NCBI GenBank assembly: GCA_037367355.1
Contig: JAVSCG010000027.1
Location: 1-60,376 of the forward strand
DNA: 60,376 nt
Source of the DNA: Neoscytalidium dimidiatum
Lineage: Eukaryota; Ascomycota; Dothideomycetes; Botryosphaeriales; Botryosphaeriaceae
Direction of reading: 5' to 3'
Shown in pieces: positions 1 through 12,283 of the stretch (position 1 is the first letter of the stretch; each line of letters opens with the position of its first letter). A program made the translations under genes and the position numbers. A model generated the notes under the pieces. The model saw nothing but the letters and a program-made list of their open reading frames with translations, made no database searches and was not told the origin of the DNA.

Positions 1-48
1 GACCAAGGAAATGAGCAGCACTGCCGTGAGAATGAAGAATCGAGTCAT
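1..48 (-). CDS. 5' end of a secreted protein gene (runs off the left edge)
   Basis: On the minus strand an ATG at 48-46 opens a frame that runs to the window edge. Its first 16 residues read MTRFFILTAVLLISLV: a short polar start with one Arg, then a strongly hydrophobic core, which is the form of a eukaryotic signal peptide. The start is supported by a TATA box 68 bases upstream and a plausible leader ending in CACG before ATG. Base composition is normal, with no RIP. Only the first exon's start is visible, so family and length are unknown. The next AT-rich block begins about 1.4 kb away, a setting typical of fungal effector genes, but that label is inference. A membrane anchor instead of a cleaved signal cannot be excluded. 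Confidence 0.6.
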   Translation of the reverse strand, partial: MTRFFILTAVLLISLV

Positions 49-115
49 CGTGAAATATCCTTCCGCTCGGTGAGTGTAGGTGATAGAATCAGATTCGCAG
101 AAGAGCAAGGGAGCG

Positions 116-123
116 TATTTATA
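116..123 (-). promoter_or_regulatory. TATA box of the left-edge secreted protein gene
   Basis: Read on the minus strand this is TATAAATA, 68 bases before the ATG at 48. The spacing leaves a short leader of roughly 35-40 bases if transcription starts about 30 bases downstream of the box. It is the clearest core promoter in the window. Confidence 0.55.
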
Positions 124-187
124 TGCTTAAAGGCGTAGAGGCCGTGTTCTGCCGGATGAAACGGAGGAATGAAACCCGGAGCATGCA

Positions 188-230
188 CCTTCAATTGTTT
201 GTGCGCGACTCTTGGCCCACCAATTGAAGG
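188..230. repeat. Perfect 10-bp inverted repeat upstream of the secreted protein gene
   Basis: CCTTCAATTG at 188-197 is the exact reverse complement of CAATTGAAGG at 221-230, with a 23-base spacer. It lies about 70-110 bases upstream of the TATA box of the left-edge gene, so it could be a dimeric transcription factor site or a hairpin. No known regulator is recognised. Confidence 0.5.
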
Positions 231-271
231 AGAACTAGGGTATTAAGCCTAGAAACTTAAGGACCCTCCCG

Positions 272-336
272 ATCAGTATGCGGTCGGAAACCTGACACGC
301 CGAGCCACCTCGGTGCTCGGGTTTCCCTATACTGAT
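272..336. repeat. Imperfect inverted repeat with an inner hairpin
   Basis: The arms at about 272-292 and 320-336 start and end with ATCAGTAT / ATACTGAT and share GGAAACC / GGTTTCC, with a few unpaired bases between. The spacer contains a second small inverted repeat (CCGAG / CTCGG, about 300-313). The whole can fold into one long hairpin. It could be a remnant of a small inverted-repeat element or a regulatory structure. Confidence 0.45.
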
Positions 337-1490
337 GTGTAGTGTATATCTTATACTGAAGGCAAAAGGCAATCTCCCTGACGATTATCGAACTTAAACA
401 CATGCGCGGTTCCCGACTGGAGTGGAACTATTTGATTAGTTGCAAAATGAACCTACGCTGCTACGCAGTGGACTAGACATATTACATCCACTGGCGTGGC
501 TGCCTCTGGGCACTACCCTTAGCCGCCTGTTTCGAGGTTGAAACGCCAAACTCTTGGTCCAGGTCCTCGTTTATCTCGCTGGAAGCTGCCCCGACAACTA
601 AAGGCTACACTTCGGGCTGCGGGGTAAGAGTAATGACACGAGTGTAAGCGGGCGCGATCTACGCCAAGCCCGCACAGTATTATATAACACGCCGTTCCTT
701 GTACCACGTGCGTGCGCCATCCTATCCCGACGGCGTATTTCATGACTACGAGCCAGAGAACGCCGAAAAGGCGACGTTTTCGGTACATAACAACTCATCG
801 CTTCACGCATCAATACAATAAGGAACATGCCTTTCTCGGCTTCCACAAAGACATCTTGGCCCAGCCTTGGCATGCCCTAAAACACATCCGAGAATCAAAA
901 TGGAACAGCCGATGCGAAACCTAGTTCGGAAGGCCCGTTTCCAACGAAGCGGTGGAGGATGGTGTGACCATCAACTCGGGAAGCGATGGACACTTTATCC
1001 ATTCATCAGTACGGAGAATCCAGTAAAATTTCGTCCTCCTCGGCCTCACTTGACGCGAAGCCCCGCATACTCCATGCTCATTGCATTTTCTCAGCTTGAG
1101 GTCTGTCTGCCATTCGGAATGCTGCGCTATACGATGACCACTCCCACCGGTGGCACGCTGGTCCTACTGAGTAGTTGTACTGTCGTACTTTCATCAGGCC
1201 TAGCTATATAAGGAACACTCTGCATAAGCGAGGAGCTTGGTCCACCAAACTCTGGTGCTCCGAGCGGGCCGTGCCAATCAAGCTGATACCCAAGATGCCT
1301 CTCGGATCCACGAGGAGCACGTCTCACAGGAGTACGTGCATCGCTAACCATTGACATCGTATCGACTTGCATCACGGCCTACAAAGCCTCGATGCCTCGA
1401 TTGGCCCAGGCGGTTGTAAAGTTACGTTCTACTTCTCTCCTTGATCGTGTCACGACCAGCAAAGAACTGAGTTCAATTTGGGTATGGATT
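337..1490. other. Balanced-composition DNA with no supportable gene
   Basis: CA and TG are present at ordinary frequency, so this stretch has not been through RIP. Several frames of 70-114 codons are open on both strands (for example 867-1211 plus and 1127-1375 minus), but they overlap each other, resemble no family I know and have no convincing splice sites or promoter. I see no gene here. Confidence 0.5.
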
Positions 1491-2155
1491 GACGAAGTTT
1501 CTAAGCTAAGGAGAAAAATAGAAGGAAGGAGTAGTAGTAGTAGGTTATATACACGCCCGGGCTCGGGCTAATATATCGGGTAAGGTAATTTAGTAATTCG
1601 GTAAAACCTTAGTAAGTATTTTATTATAAGGACCGTATGGTAGATAGGAAGTCGATAGAGGGACGAAGGGCTTATATTCGTAAATAGACGATTCGATAGG
1701 GAGGAGGTTTCGATAGGCTAGCCTCGGTCGGGATTTTACCCTCTGCCCGGCCGCTAGGGTTCCGCCGGCGATACGCCGGTAGCCTCCTCCCTCCGGCGAT
1801 CGCGGTAGCCTCCTCCCTATATTAGTCTCTAGCTATCTATCTATCTACGGGCCGGCGTTTAATAGTACTTCCTCTCCTCTTTCCTCTCTCCCCCCCTTTT
1901 CTTCTCTTTAAAGAGACTATTTCTAGGCCTAGCGGTATCTTATTAAAACCTACTTAGAAAGAAAAAAATCCCTTACCTCGCCGTTTATATTAGCGGCATA
2001 GGGAAAAAAGTCTAAGTAGAAAAGAGTATAATTATAGTTAGTTAGCTTTTATCTTACGTTAATATAGTACGGTATATAAGATAAGATACTAATATTATAA
2101 TATATATATATCTATCAGTAGTATTAGCATAATATATATATCTCTAGTAATCTTC
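1491..2155. repeat. Border of the left AT-rich block, unclassified RIP-altered sequence
   Basis: Composition changes between about 1490 and 1560, where CA and TG disappear and TA-rich text starts after an (AGT)n run near 1528-1544. The stretch holds a GC-rich duplication at 1765-1818 and a pyrimidine-rich tract near 1860-1910, then ends at the first base of the family A LTR. No protein match is visible. It is probably an older repeat into which the LTR element inserted. Confidence 0.5.
1765..1818. repeat. GC-rich tandem duplication, unit about 27 bp
   Basis: Two adjacent units, 1765-1792 and 1793-1818, both begin CCGGCGAT and both end GGTAGCCTCCTCCCT. The second is two bases shorter in the middle. 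This is a GC-rich pocket inside RIP-altered DNA; it contains almost no CpA, which may be why it kept its composition. Confidence 0.6.
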
Positions 2156-2895
2156 TATTACGAACTTTAAAGTATACGGACTTTATAGCTATAAGAGCCG
2201 TAAGCCTATATAAGAGAATAAGTTATAGAGCTTTAAAGACTCTACGCCCTATAGAGCTGCGCTTCTTAGTTCTATACGGGAAGATTAAAGATATAAGATA
2301 ACGGCGCGTACGAAAATACTAGTAGATAATAACTACCGCCCGTATAAAAAGAACGCCTACGGGCGTAGTAGCTAGAAAGAAGATATAGTCTAATAAAAAG
2401 CTTATAGAGAATAAGAGACTATATAAGTAGAAAGTAGAAAGCCGATAAAAGTAAGTACTATAAAATAAGAGTATAGCGGTAGTATTATTCGCTAATACTA
2501 GTAGAAGGCGGATTTTAAAAAGTAGACTTTAGCGCCTAGATTATATAGAATCTACTAGGCCTACTTTAAGATTAGAAGCCTTAGTATTAATTTAACTCTT
2601 AGATTAATCTAATATTATAACTAATCTAATAGTCGTTCTAATCTCTAGATTATTATAGCTTTTCTATAGTATATAGACACGCTCGTTAGATAGTACTTTA
2701 ATTTTTATAGCTAAACTTAAAATTCTAATTTAATACTATATTAACTTAGAGATAATAAGGCCTACTAAACTTTTATATTATATAACTTCTTATTCTATTA
2801 TTACTCCTCTTTCCTCGTCTTTAAGGTAAATCCTTCGATAAAACCAAATCTACTAGGTAACTCCGAAGCCTAGTAGTAGAGGCTCCGTCGTTATA
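2156..2895 (+). repeat. Family A LTR (5' LTR of A1)
   Basis: A 740-bp LTR beginning TATTACGAAC and ending CGTCGTTATA. The original TG...CA ends have become TA...TA, as expected if RIP changed CpA/TpG. The same repeat occurs seven more times in the window. The bases after it, CTTTAACTACTATCC, are shared with other A copies and should include the primer binding site, which I could not match to a tRNA. Confidence 0.85.
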
Positions 2896-5199
2896 CTTTA
2901 ACTACTATCCTTATATAACTCTTACCTTTAAAATTAACCTTAAGAAAAAGCGCTAAGACTAGTATCTATTAAAAGCTCTTAATTTCCTTAGCTAGATTCT
3001 TAAATCTTAGCTTTATAGCTATATACGCTACTACGTTATTACGTAGAAAAGAGACCTCGTTAGGCCGAATTACCGTTTTCTACCTCCGTACCTCTACTAA
3101 ATTCCTAAATCGATCTAAAAACGTACTAAATTTATAGAGTCGACGAAGAATATCTACGCGTACTTTTATACTAAGTTATACTAGATTTAAAGCGCGTTTA
3201 CATATCTAAAGCTAAGATAAAAAGCGATTTTCTCTCTTTTCTATTCTACTTCTTTTCTACGGCCCGTATATATAGAGTTTTTACTATCTCTATATCTAAA
3301 CGAACTAAAAATAATTAAAAATAAGCGAAAAGCTTAAACGAATAGCCGCTAAAAACGCTTTAGTTACTTTTTAGAAGAAAGTAACTAAGAAAATTCCCCG
3401 CTCTCGCCTAGAATTCGTTTATTTACGGCTTAGTTTAGACGAAACTAAAGCCGGTAATTTCTTTCTAATCTTATTTTCTATTTCTACCTTATCTTTTCTC
3501 TAGAAAGAGTATAAAAATCTAAGAAAATCCTTCTTTAGACTCTCTAGATTTTCTAGACTCTCTACGCTTCTTAACTTTTATCTAACTATTAACTATATTA
3601 ATAGTTATTAAATTCTTAAATACTATAGGTTCTAGTAGTATTAAAGATATTAAGATAGAAAATAACGAACTAATACTACTATCTAGAAGGCTAAAGATAA
3701 ACTAAGACTTTAAATAAGTAATAATAACGGTAGAGTCTACGCCGACTCTAGAAAAAAATTTTTCCTTCTCGCCTATCTCTATAGATATTAACCCGTTTAA
3801 ATACTATTCTAAGAAAAGAATCTAGTATATACTAGAATTAAAACTAAAGTCCTCTACGGAATATATTGAAGCCGCGTTTAACTATCTTATTAAGGTAATC
3901 GACTTTAAAGACGACTAGTCTAAGGCTAATAATCTTAGCGAACTTCTTATTATTTTTCGCGAATATATAATAAAAGGGAAAATTAATTTTACTAAGTTAA
4001 TTCTCGCTACCGAAGTCCGTATACTTAAGAACGTATCTCGTATACTCTTAAATAAAACGAGAAACCTCGAAGCTACTTTCGTAGCGACTACGAGAAAACC
4101 CTAGCCTAGCTAGCTAACCCCGGCTAAAAAACCTACCTTCTATACTTTAGTAGCGGTAGATTTAGTTCTAAATAATAGTTTTATAACTATATTATATAAG
4201 AAACTAACTAAAAAAACAACTTTAAAGCTCGTAAAACTAACGTCTATTAAAGATAGATAAATTACCGTCTTTTATAACGGCCTATAAAACTAATTTAATA
4301 GAATCTAGCTCTAATAAAATCTAAACCTAGCTTTTACGGAAGTCGAATTTATAAATAAACTTATTATCTAAGGAACCTCTCTTTCGTTTAAGGAAAATAT
4401 TCTAATTACGGTGCTAAAAGGCTATACTAGCTAATTTCTCTTAGAAAAAGAGAATATTATTAGGAAAGTCCTTTTTAATTCTAACCTAAAACTAGTTAAG
4501 GCCTAGTATAAGATTATTATCTACGAAGTCTCTACGCAGGAAACTAAGAATATTCTAATCGACTCCTTTATTAAGAAAATAGAGACTTTTAACGTAGGTC
4601 TATCTTCTATTGGAAAGCTCTACTAGGCTACCTTAAAGAAGAAAAGAAAACTAATCCGTAGAATCCGTTATAGTCTCGTTCCGTATTAAAAGAAATAGAA
4701 AGGCTATTAATAGCCGCCTTTATATATAGAATAAGCTATAAGGTAGAGAAAGTACGAATTATTTCTAAGGGAATTTAATCCGTAACTACCTTAAAAATAG
4801 ATATAAAACAGTTAAAGTATATAAGAACTCCTATATATAAAATCTATAAAAAGAGTATCTTATAAGAGTATAAGTATTAATTTATAGGCTATAAAGTCTC
4901 TAAAGATATATAGTACTAGTTTTACTACTTTAACTCGAACTAACCTCTTTTATCTATAGATAAACTAAGAGTATTTTAAGCTAATTTAAATAGAAATACT
5001 CTAGCTACGAAGAGCCTTCTATCTAAAGTAGTCGACCTTAAAATTAGTCTAATTCTTATATAAGAACCGTAGCTAATAAACCTTAAAAATCTTAGAGAAA
5101 GACGGTCGGTTAACTACTCCGCGTTTATTTAAATTCTACCGGATTATTCTCTAACGGAAAGACCGTATATATTAGTATATATATCCTATTATCTAACGG

Positions 5200-8100
5200 G
5201 AATAGATATTAACTATAACTCCTGGTAACTAAATCCCTAACCTAATAGTTCTAAAAATAATAAAATAATTAATTCTACCTAATCTATATAACTAAAAGAA
5301 ATAAAAAATCGATAATTCCCCTTATACGTTAGAACGTATTCTAGGCTATTAATAGCTAGAATTTCCTAGTATTATAGCCGGGAACTTTAATATTTACTAC
5401 TCGTAGTAGGATCTAAGATTCCTCTACTCGAATAGGGCCTCTATCCTAATTAATTAGATTAAATCTAATAATCTAGACCTACTAAATACGCTAAGAGAAG
5501 GTACTTTCTATCGGCTAAACTTAGATAGACCTATAGTAATAGATCTAACACTCTCTAGCTAAGGGCTAACGAATAAAATAATAGACTAGTAAATACTTAA
5601 GTCTATTAAATCTAACTATTTCCCTATTTTATTTTAAATCTAATTAAATAAACGAATAAACTAAGAAGAATTTAAGTAATTTAGATTTAACTATAATAAA
5701 GCTAATTAGAAAAAATTCTCTAAAGTCTTTAAAGAAAAAGCCTCGAACTTTATAGAAAAGCTACGCCTATAACTAGCTATTTTAAAAGAAAAGAATAAAG
5801 ACCTTAGCCTAGAGATTCTAAAAGACCGCTTAAAAGAAGTCTTTCTATTAGAAAAACTAGGAGAATCTCTAACTAATCTTATATAGTAAGTAACGGACTA
5901 AGCTATTCTAAAAACTACCCCGCTAGCCTAAGCTAAACCCTAGTAGAATTCTATCTTAACGAAGGCCTAAGGGAATCTTAAATAATAAACGCGGCTTATA
6001 TAACGCTTACCGGAGCTCGTAAATAAGTAAGATTTTCTAAAAACTCGAAACGAATACTTCTCCTCTATTCGAAAAGCTAAACGAGACTACTAGAATTCAT
6101 TTCTAAGTAAAAATACTCCCGAAACTATCTTTAAAGTAATAGCCTATATAAAATACCGCCCGATAGAATAAATCCTATCGATTCGGGCTAAAAACGGCCT
6201 ACTATAAGATAGCTAGAAGGGAAAAAGCCTCGTACTAAAAGAAACGTTATTTCTATCCTCTTTTAACGTACGAATCGAAAATAACTAGATAAACTACTAG
6301 CCAGATCTAAGCTAGGAGTAGCTAATTCTAGATAAAATAGAGCTTGAATAAACGTATTTAAACCTAATAAAAAAAACTACGTCTAAGCCTAATTTAATAT
6401 CTTAATAGATTATAATTTAGGCCTATAAAGTATCTTCTAAAGTCTTTTATTTTATCTATTTAAATCTATTTAAATATAGCTACTATCTAAAGTACTAGAG
6501 ATAAGTAACGAAGGTAATTTTAAAGAAATCTAATAAGCCAAATCTTATAAATCCTAAGACTTATAGGGTTATTTCTTTATTAAATTACCTAGGAAAAGTA
6601 CTCGAACGAGTAATAGCTAAACGCCTCGGTTTTCTAGCGAAAACGATAAATCTAGTCTACCCTATATAAATAGAGGAAAAACTTAAAAAATCCGCTATAG
6701 ACGTCTACTTTAATTTAGTAGAGGAAAACTAAAAGATAAAGTTAAAGATATCTACGCTATTTCTAGACGTATACGGCGTATACGACTACGTCGCGTAAGA
6801 ATAACTTCTAGAAATTCTAAGAAAGCTAAAGCTTCTAACTAATCTACTTACGTAGATTAGAACTTTCTTAAATTTCTAATAATTACGCCTTAGTTTCGAT
6901 AGAAATATAGAAGAATTTAGTAACGTAGAAACGAGTATACTATAAGAAAGCCCTATTTCGCTAATACTATTTCTAATTTATATCCGAGATCTATTCTAGA
7001 TAAACTCCGCTATCTATCTATTTTATATCGACGATATCTCTTTAATAGTAAGCTTAAATAGCTAGAAAAAGAATATTAAGATACTAGAAAGAGAAGCGGA
7101 AAGACTCTATAAACTAGGCGTAGAAAATACTATATAATTTAACCTTAAAAAAACTAAATTAATATATTTTTCTAAAGAAAAAATAGTAAGAGATTCTACT
7201 TTAAAACTATCTATAGGTTTAGTTATAAAGCCTAAGAATCTAGTTTAATATCTAAGAGTTTTCTTAGACCTACTTCTTAATTTTAAAGAATACGTCGATA
7301 TTAGAATAAGCTAAGTATATTCGAGCCTTTTAAGAATAAATCGACTAGCTAATATCGAAAATAGACTAAAACCTAACGTAGTATAGTAGTTATACTTAGC
7401 CTACGTTATCTTTATTTTTAACTATAGCTTCGTTTTATACTAGAATAACTAAGTAAATTTTAAATAAAAAGCTACGATACTCTAGAATCTAGTTCTACGG
7501 AAAATACTAGGCGTTTTTAAAACCGCTCTAATTACTCCCCTTAAAATAGAAGCTGCGATCCTACCCTTAGAAATCCGCTTAGAAAATAACCTCCGATTCT
7601 ACGCTCTACAAAGTCTTAAATTAGACTAAAAATATCTAATTTAAAGCCTTCTAGAAAGAGCAAATATAAAAGTAAGCTCGTTAAAAAATTAGAGACTTTC
7701 TAAAAGATAAATTATATAATCTTAAAACGATTAATTCTTTCTACTTTCCACCTTAGAAGATATCTACTCTCTACTCGATTAAAGTCTCTAAACTCTCGAA
7801 AGAAGAATAAGCTAAGAAATATCTAAACGAACTTAAAAATCCCTTAGATAATCTAATTTCTATCTATATAGACGCTAGTTTAATTCCGAATAAAACTAGA
7901 ATAGAATTAGTAGTTTTTATAGATAGAAACGACTCTATTCTTAAAGACGAAACTACTATTATAGTAGGAAATATTAGGGATAATAATCTAGTTTATAATA
8001 GCGAACTAGAGGCTCTTATAAGAGCTCTTAAACTCGTAGTTAGAAATAAATATACCGATAAAGATATTAGAGTCTATATAGATAACTAGGCCGCACTCTA

Positions 8101-8760
8101 CCGTCTAAAAATACTATCCGGAAACCTAGAATAATAAGCGTAAATATAAGCTTTAAACGTAGCTAAAACGCTTATCTTTAATAGAAATTTAGTTTAATTA
8201 GAATAGGTCCCTAGCTATATTAATATACGCGGTAATAAAGAAGTAGATTTCCTAGCTAAATACGCCTATAAAATAAACCCGAATAACGAATCTACTAGCT
8301 ACGTATTCTTTAGAATACTAACGTAAGTAGACTTTATTAATTCGTAGTAAAAAATAGTAAATAAGTAAGCGGAAATAGCTTCTAAAGAGTCTTATCTACG
8401 GCAGTTTAACTAGAAAATAAAACGTAAGCTAATAGACCTCTCTATAGAAAGAAAAACTAGCTTCGTATTTTACTAGCTTAAAATAAAATACGACTACTTT
8501 AAGTTCTATTTAAACCGCTTTAGATTAAACCCCTCTAATTATTACCTATATAATAATATAGCTAAATAAACCTCTTAGTATCTAATTCTAGACTATAAAA
8601 AGTATCGACTTAAAAGAGAAGATATATATACTAGTCTAGAAACGAAAAACCCCTCTCTAGATCTTATTTTTAATATTAAAGACGAACAGAAGACTCTTTT
8701 AAACTTTCTATTAATAACTAAAATAGCTACCTAAAAGTAGCTATTAGAACTTACTTTAAT
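5200..8760 (+). pseudogene. LINE L1 second frame: endonuclease, reverse transcriptase, RNase H (dead)
   Basis: This frame would have encoded the enzyme that nicks the target and copies the element RNA by target-primed reverse transcription. Order seen: endonuclease (GNFN at 5377; adjacent TAG TAG replaces the two Trp codons usual in this motif), RT fingers and palm (SLLN-x-LGKVLERVIAKRL from about 6573, the FLDV region near 6760, SPISLILFLIY near 6950, YIDD at 7024-7035), then RNase H (YIDAS near 7868, DNxAALYR near 8082, NIRGNKEVDFLAKYA near 8220-8265). Most stops are TAA or TAG where Gln or Trp would be expected, the RIP pattern. The frame limits are approximate. Confidence 0.8.
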
Positions 8761-9024
8761 AAAAGCCTAAATACGTACTTTTAAAAAACTAACTTTAGTC
8801 TCTCTTTATAAAGAAACGTTCTTCTAATTTCCTTAGCGTTATTCTCTACTTCTTCTATTCTCCTACTTACTTTCTTATTTCTTTCTAAAAAGTACTAGCT
8901 TAGCCTCTACTATTTCTAGACTCCTTCAAGAAAATTAGAATAAAACCCCCGGTTAAAATATAGAACTAAATACGTTAGTAGACTAGCCGTCTTTTATAAG
9001 CTTAGCTTATATAAGAACGTTAAA

Positions 9025-9052
9025 CGAATAAATAAATAAATAAATAAATAAA
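9025..9052 (+). repeat. (AATA)n tail of LINE L1
   Basis: About seven copies of a four-base AATA unit end the LINE. Immediately after it family A internal sequence resumes, so the tail marks the insertion joint. Tad-type elements commonly end in short simple repeats. Confidence 0.65.
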
Positions 9053-12000
9053 GGTAAAAATAAGAAGAATAGTAATAATAAGAGTAAGAAAAGAGAATAG
9101 AGTAAGAAAGAAAAAAAGCTTTATAAGAAAAAACTATATATTTAATATAGAGATAAATAAAGCGTAGAATATAAATATTTAAAAAGAAAGTTATAAAAAA
9201 TAGCGGTAGTTATCTAGAAATAAAAAACGCTATAAGAAATCGCTATTATAAAGATAGTAGACTATATAGCTCTAAGCTAGATAGCGTACTATAATAATAA
9301 TTATACTATCTACTAGAGCGATAAGAATACTATAAGATAGTACTCTAGTAAGCTATAATAACTTAATATAATACTTTAGAAATTAAAAAAGACTATGGAG
9401 AAAGATATTAAAAAGTACTTTCTAATCGATAAAGACCTTATAAATAGCGAAATTAGAGAGCTCTACGATAGTATACTAGAATCTAGTAAGATAGAAAATA
9501 CTAAGTAATAGCGGGATTAAGCTATATTTAATTAAATTATAAAATATCTAAACTAATATAGAGATATAAAGAATATTAAATTTAATTATATCTCTATAAT
9601 CTACTAGACCCCTAAATTAAGAATAGATCTACTACTATAATAATACTAGCTAAAAAATAAGAAGCTTAGCTTATAATTTTTTAAAAATAACGTATAGTAC
9701 TTCTAGAAGAAATTATTATAGCCGATAAGATAGTATTTTAATTTAAAGAAAAAGCCTAGAGAATATAGTAGTAGTAAAACTTCGTTATATTCATGATATA
9801 GTCTATACTCTCTATTATTATAATATAGCTATATTAGAGCTATAGTATTCTATAGTAGATATTTAATAAAAAATATAGTAAACTAACCTTCTAGTACTAG
9901 ATATATAATAGATAAATCTATTAAAGGCGTATAATTAAGTAAAGATAATAGATATAGTAGAAAGAAACCCTAATTTTAGTCGTAGAATAGAATAAATATA
10001 TCCGCTATAAAATATTAAAAAACTAGACGACTTCTCTAGCTAGAGACTCTAGAAGAAGCTAGTATAAAAGTCTCTTAACTAGATTATATATTTAATATTA
10101 AATAAAATATCTTATAAATAAAAGAACTTAAAACGCTATTAGAAGTACTAGTTATAATTAAAGAAACTACTATATAGATAATAATTAATAGTAGAGCGTA
10201 ACGAAATTTTATAGATTCTAAATTTCTTAAGAAGAATAACTTATTATTCTAATCTAAGAAACATCTCTATAAACTTAGTACGTTTAATAGATCGTTAATA
10301 GAATATAGTAAAGACTAGATAAGAATTAAAACTAGTTAGATATAAATAATCCTCGCTAGTTATAAAGAACGAATTAACCTAGACGTAATAACTAGTTTAA
10401 ACTATAATATTATTCTTAGAATATCTTAGCTAAAAACCTATAATCTATATATTAGCTAGAGTATAAGAACTATAATATTTCAAAAGATAACTATAAGCGA
10501 TATCTTATAAACCTTAAAATAAGAAAGCTAGAGCTAAAGAGCTAGAGCTAAAAGCTAGAGCTAAAGAGTTAAAGTCTTAGCTAAAGCTAGAAAGCTAGAG
10601 TTAAAAGCTAGAGCCAGCAAGAATATCTAATAAAGACTAAGAGAATATCTTTTAACTCTACTACGTATAAAAACAGAAGAATAAGCATATTATCTATACT
10701 AAGTCTAGCTTAAAAATAAAACAGCTAAATTATAGTATAGATAAGAAAATAGACTCTAAAAGTTAATAATTTCTAGCAGCTTAAAGAAGACTATCTATAA
10801 TAAATCTATAAGAGATATAGTCTACTAGATAGAGTTCTTAACTAGATACGCAATAAAAAAACTACGGGATTAGAGAATATACCCTAGAATTCTAAAAATA
10901 CATGAATTATTTAAAGAATAAGATAAAGAATTACTATCTAAGTATAAGCTATAAAACTATAAAATACTTCTATTACTAGAAATATAATCTATATTTAAGC
11001 CTATTTATTCTCTTTTAAAAATAAGGCTAAAGTATTAAGAGAGTATCTTAAAATAAATCTAGAAGAGAATATATCTAACCTCTATATTATTAATTAGATA
11101 CTCTATTCTATTTATATCTAAGAAAAATAGTAGCTTACCTTTATATCGACTATAGATAATTAAACGATATTATAATAAAAAACTAATATTCGTTATTATA
11201 TATTAATAAATTATAGAATAAACTAAGAAAAGTTAAATACTTTACTAAGTTAGATCTTAGAGAAGGTTATTATCTCGTTTAAATAAAGAAGATGAAATGA
11301 AAATAGAACTTTTAAATAAGACTTAGATATTATAAATATATAATAATACTATTTAGACTTACTAATATACTAGCTACGTTTTAGAGTCTAATTAATAATA
11401 TACTATAACTATATTTAAATATATTTATACTAGTTTATCTAGACGATATTCTAATATACTTAGAAACGCTTAAGAAATATACTAAGTATATATGGTTCTA
11501 TAGATACTAGAGAAATAGAATCTAGATAGCTTTAGATAAGAGTAAATAGTATATATAGAACTAAATACCTAGAATTTATTATTATTCTAGAATATATTAG
11601 TATAGACGAAAAGAAATTAAATATAATAAGTAGTCTACGCTAAAAACTATTAAAGAAGTATAATTTTTTCTTAGCTTTACTAACTTTTACTAGAAGTTTA
11701 TTCTAAACTATATAAAGATATTAACTCCGCTTATAGATTTAACTAAGAAAGAATATAAATTTATATAGAGAGAAAGATAGTAGAATACTTTTAATTTACT
11801 AAAAAAAATATTTATAGAAGTATTAGTCTTAGAACTATTCTACTTTAATCTATTTATAATAATAGAAACTAATATATTAAACTACGCTATTAGAGTAGTT
11901 TTAAGCTAGCTAAATAAGTAAAATAGACTATACTCTATTATATATTATTTCTAAAAAATAATAGGTCTAAAAAGAAACTATAACGTTTATAATAAAAAAC

Positions 12001-12283
12001 TTCTAGCTATTATTACGACTTTTAAAGAATAGAGATATTATCTTAAAGAAGCTAAATATTAGATTCTAGTTTATTATAACTATAAGAACCTCTTATACTT
12101 TACTACTACAAAAGAACTAAATTAAAGATAGATTAAATAGACTAAAGAATTAATATTCTATAATATAAAGATTATCTATTAAAAGGAATTAGAGAATATT
12201 TATATAGATACTTTAAATAGAAGAGCTAACTATATAGAAGAGAGACTAGAACTATAACTAGTAATACTAGTAGAGTAAAAAGA
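9053..12283 (+). pseudogene. A1 gag-pol fragment: gag end, protease region, RT, RNase H (dead)
   Basis: Colinear with A2 15790-19140 and A6 41750-44634. The RT active site VYLDDILIY is at 11433-11459, with the usual following YLETLKEY motif. A Glu-Leu coding repeat lies before RT at 10525-10617. The frame is broken by very many TAA/TAG codons. A group of unmutated CA and TG dinucleotides between about 9780 and 11500 makes this the least RIP-altered part of any A copy. The fragment ends where A2 inserted. Confidence 0.78.
10525..10617 (+). repeat. Coding GAGCTA hexamer repeat in A1 pol (shortest allele)
   Basis: A degenerate run of GAGCTA/GAGTTA units, about 93 bases, in the linker before RT. 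In frame the unit reads Glu-Leu, so the original protein had an (EL)n stretch there. The same repeat is about 180 bases in A2 and about 140 in A6. Confidence 0.65.

Larger units (their letters stand above)
2931..9052 (+). mobile_element. Tad1-like LINE, copy L1 (near full length, RIP-inactivated)
   Basis: A non-LTR retrotransposon of about 6.1 kb ending in an (AATA)n tail at about 9025-9052. Its proteins can be read through RIP stops. An apurinic-type endonuclease shows a GNFN-x-YY motif at 5377-5415, where family members have GDFN-x-HH. Reverse transcriptase shows SLLN-x-LGK near 6573-6630 and the YIDD active site at 7021-7053. RNase H has its first Asp near 7871 and the later DN and GN-x-x-x-D motifs before 8280. 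A first frame at about 3650-5000 probably encodes the gag-like protein, with a possible knuckle near 4840-4920. Endonuclease followed by RT and RNase H fits the Tad1/I group known from fungi. It lies inside A1. The exact 5' end is uncertain by some tens of bases. Confidence 0.82.

Noticed and set aside
519..1375. Several open frames of 70-114 codons on both strands
   Set aside because: They overlap one another, have no recognisable domains, no splice support and no promoter; chance frames in balanced DNA are likely.
10525..10617. CRISPR-like array
   Set aside because: It is a degenerate hexamer within a pol frame, without spacers, in a eukaryotic genome.
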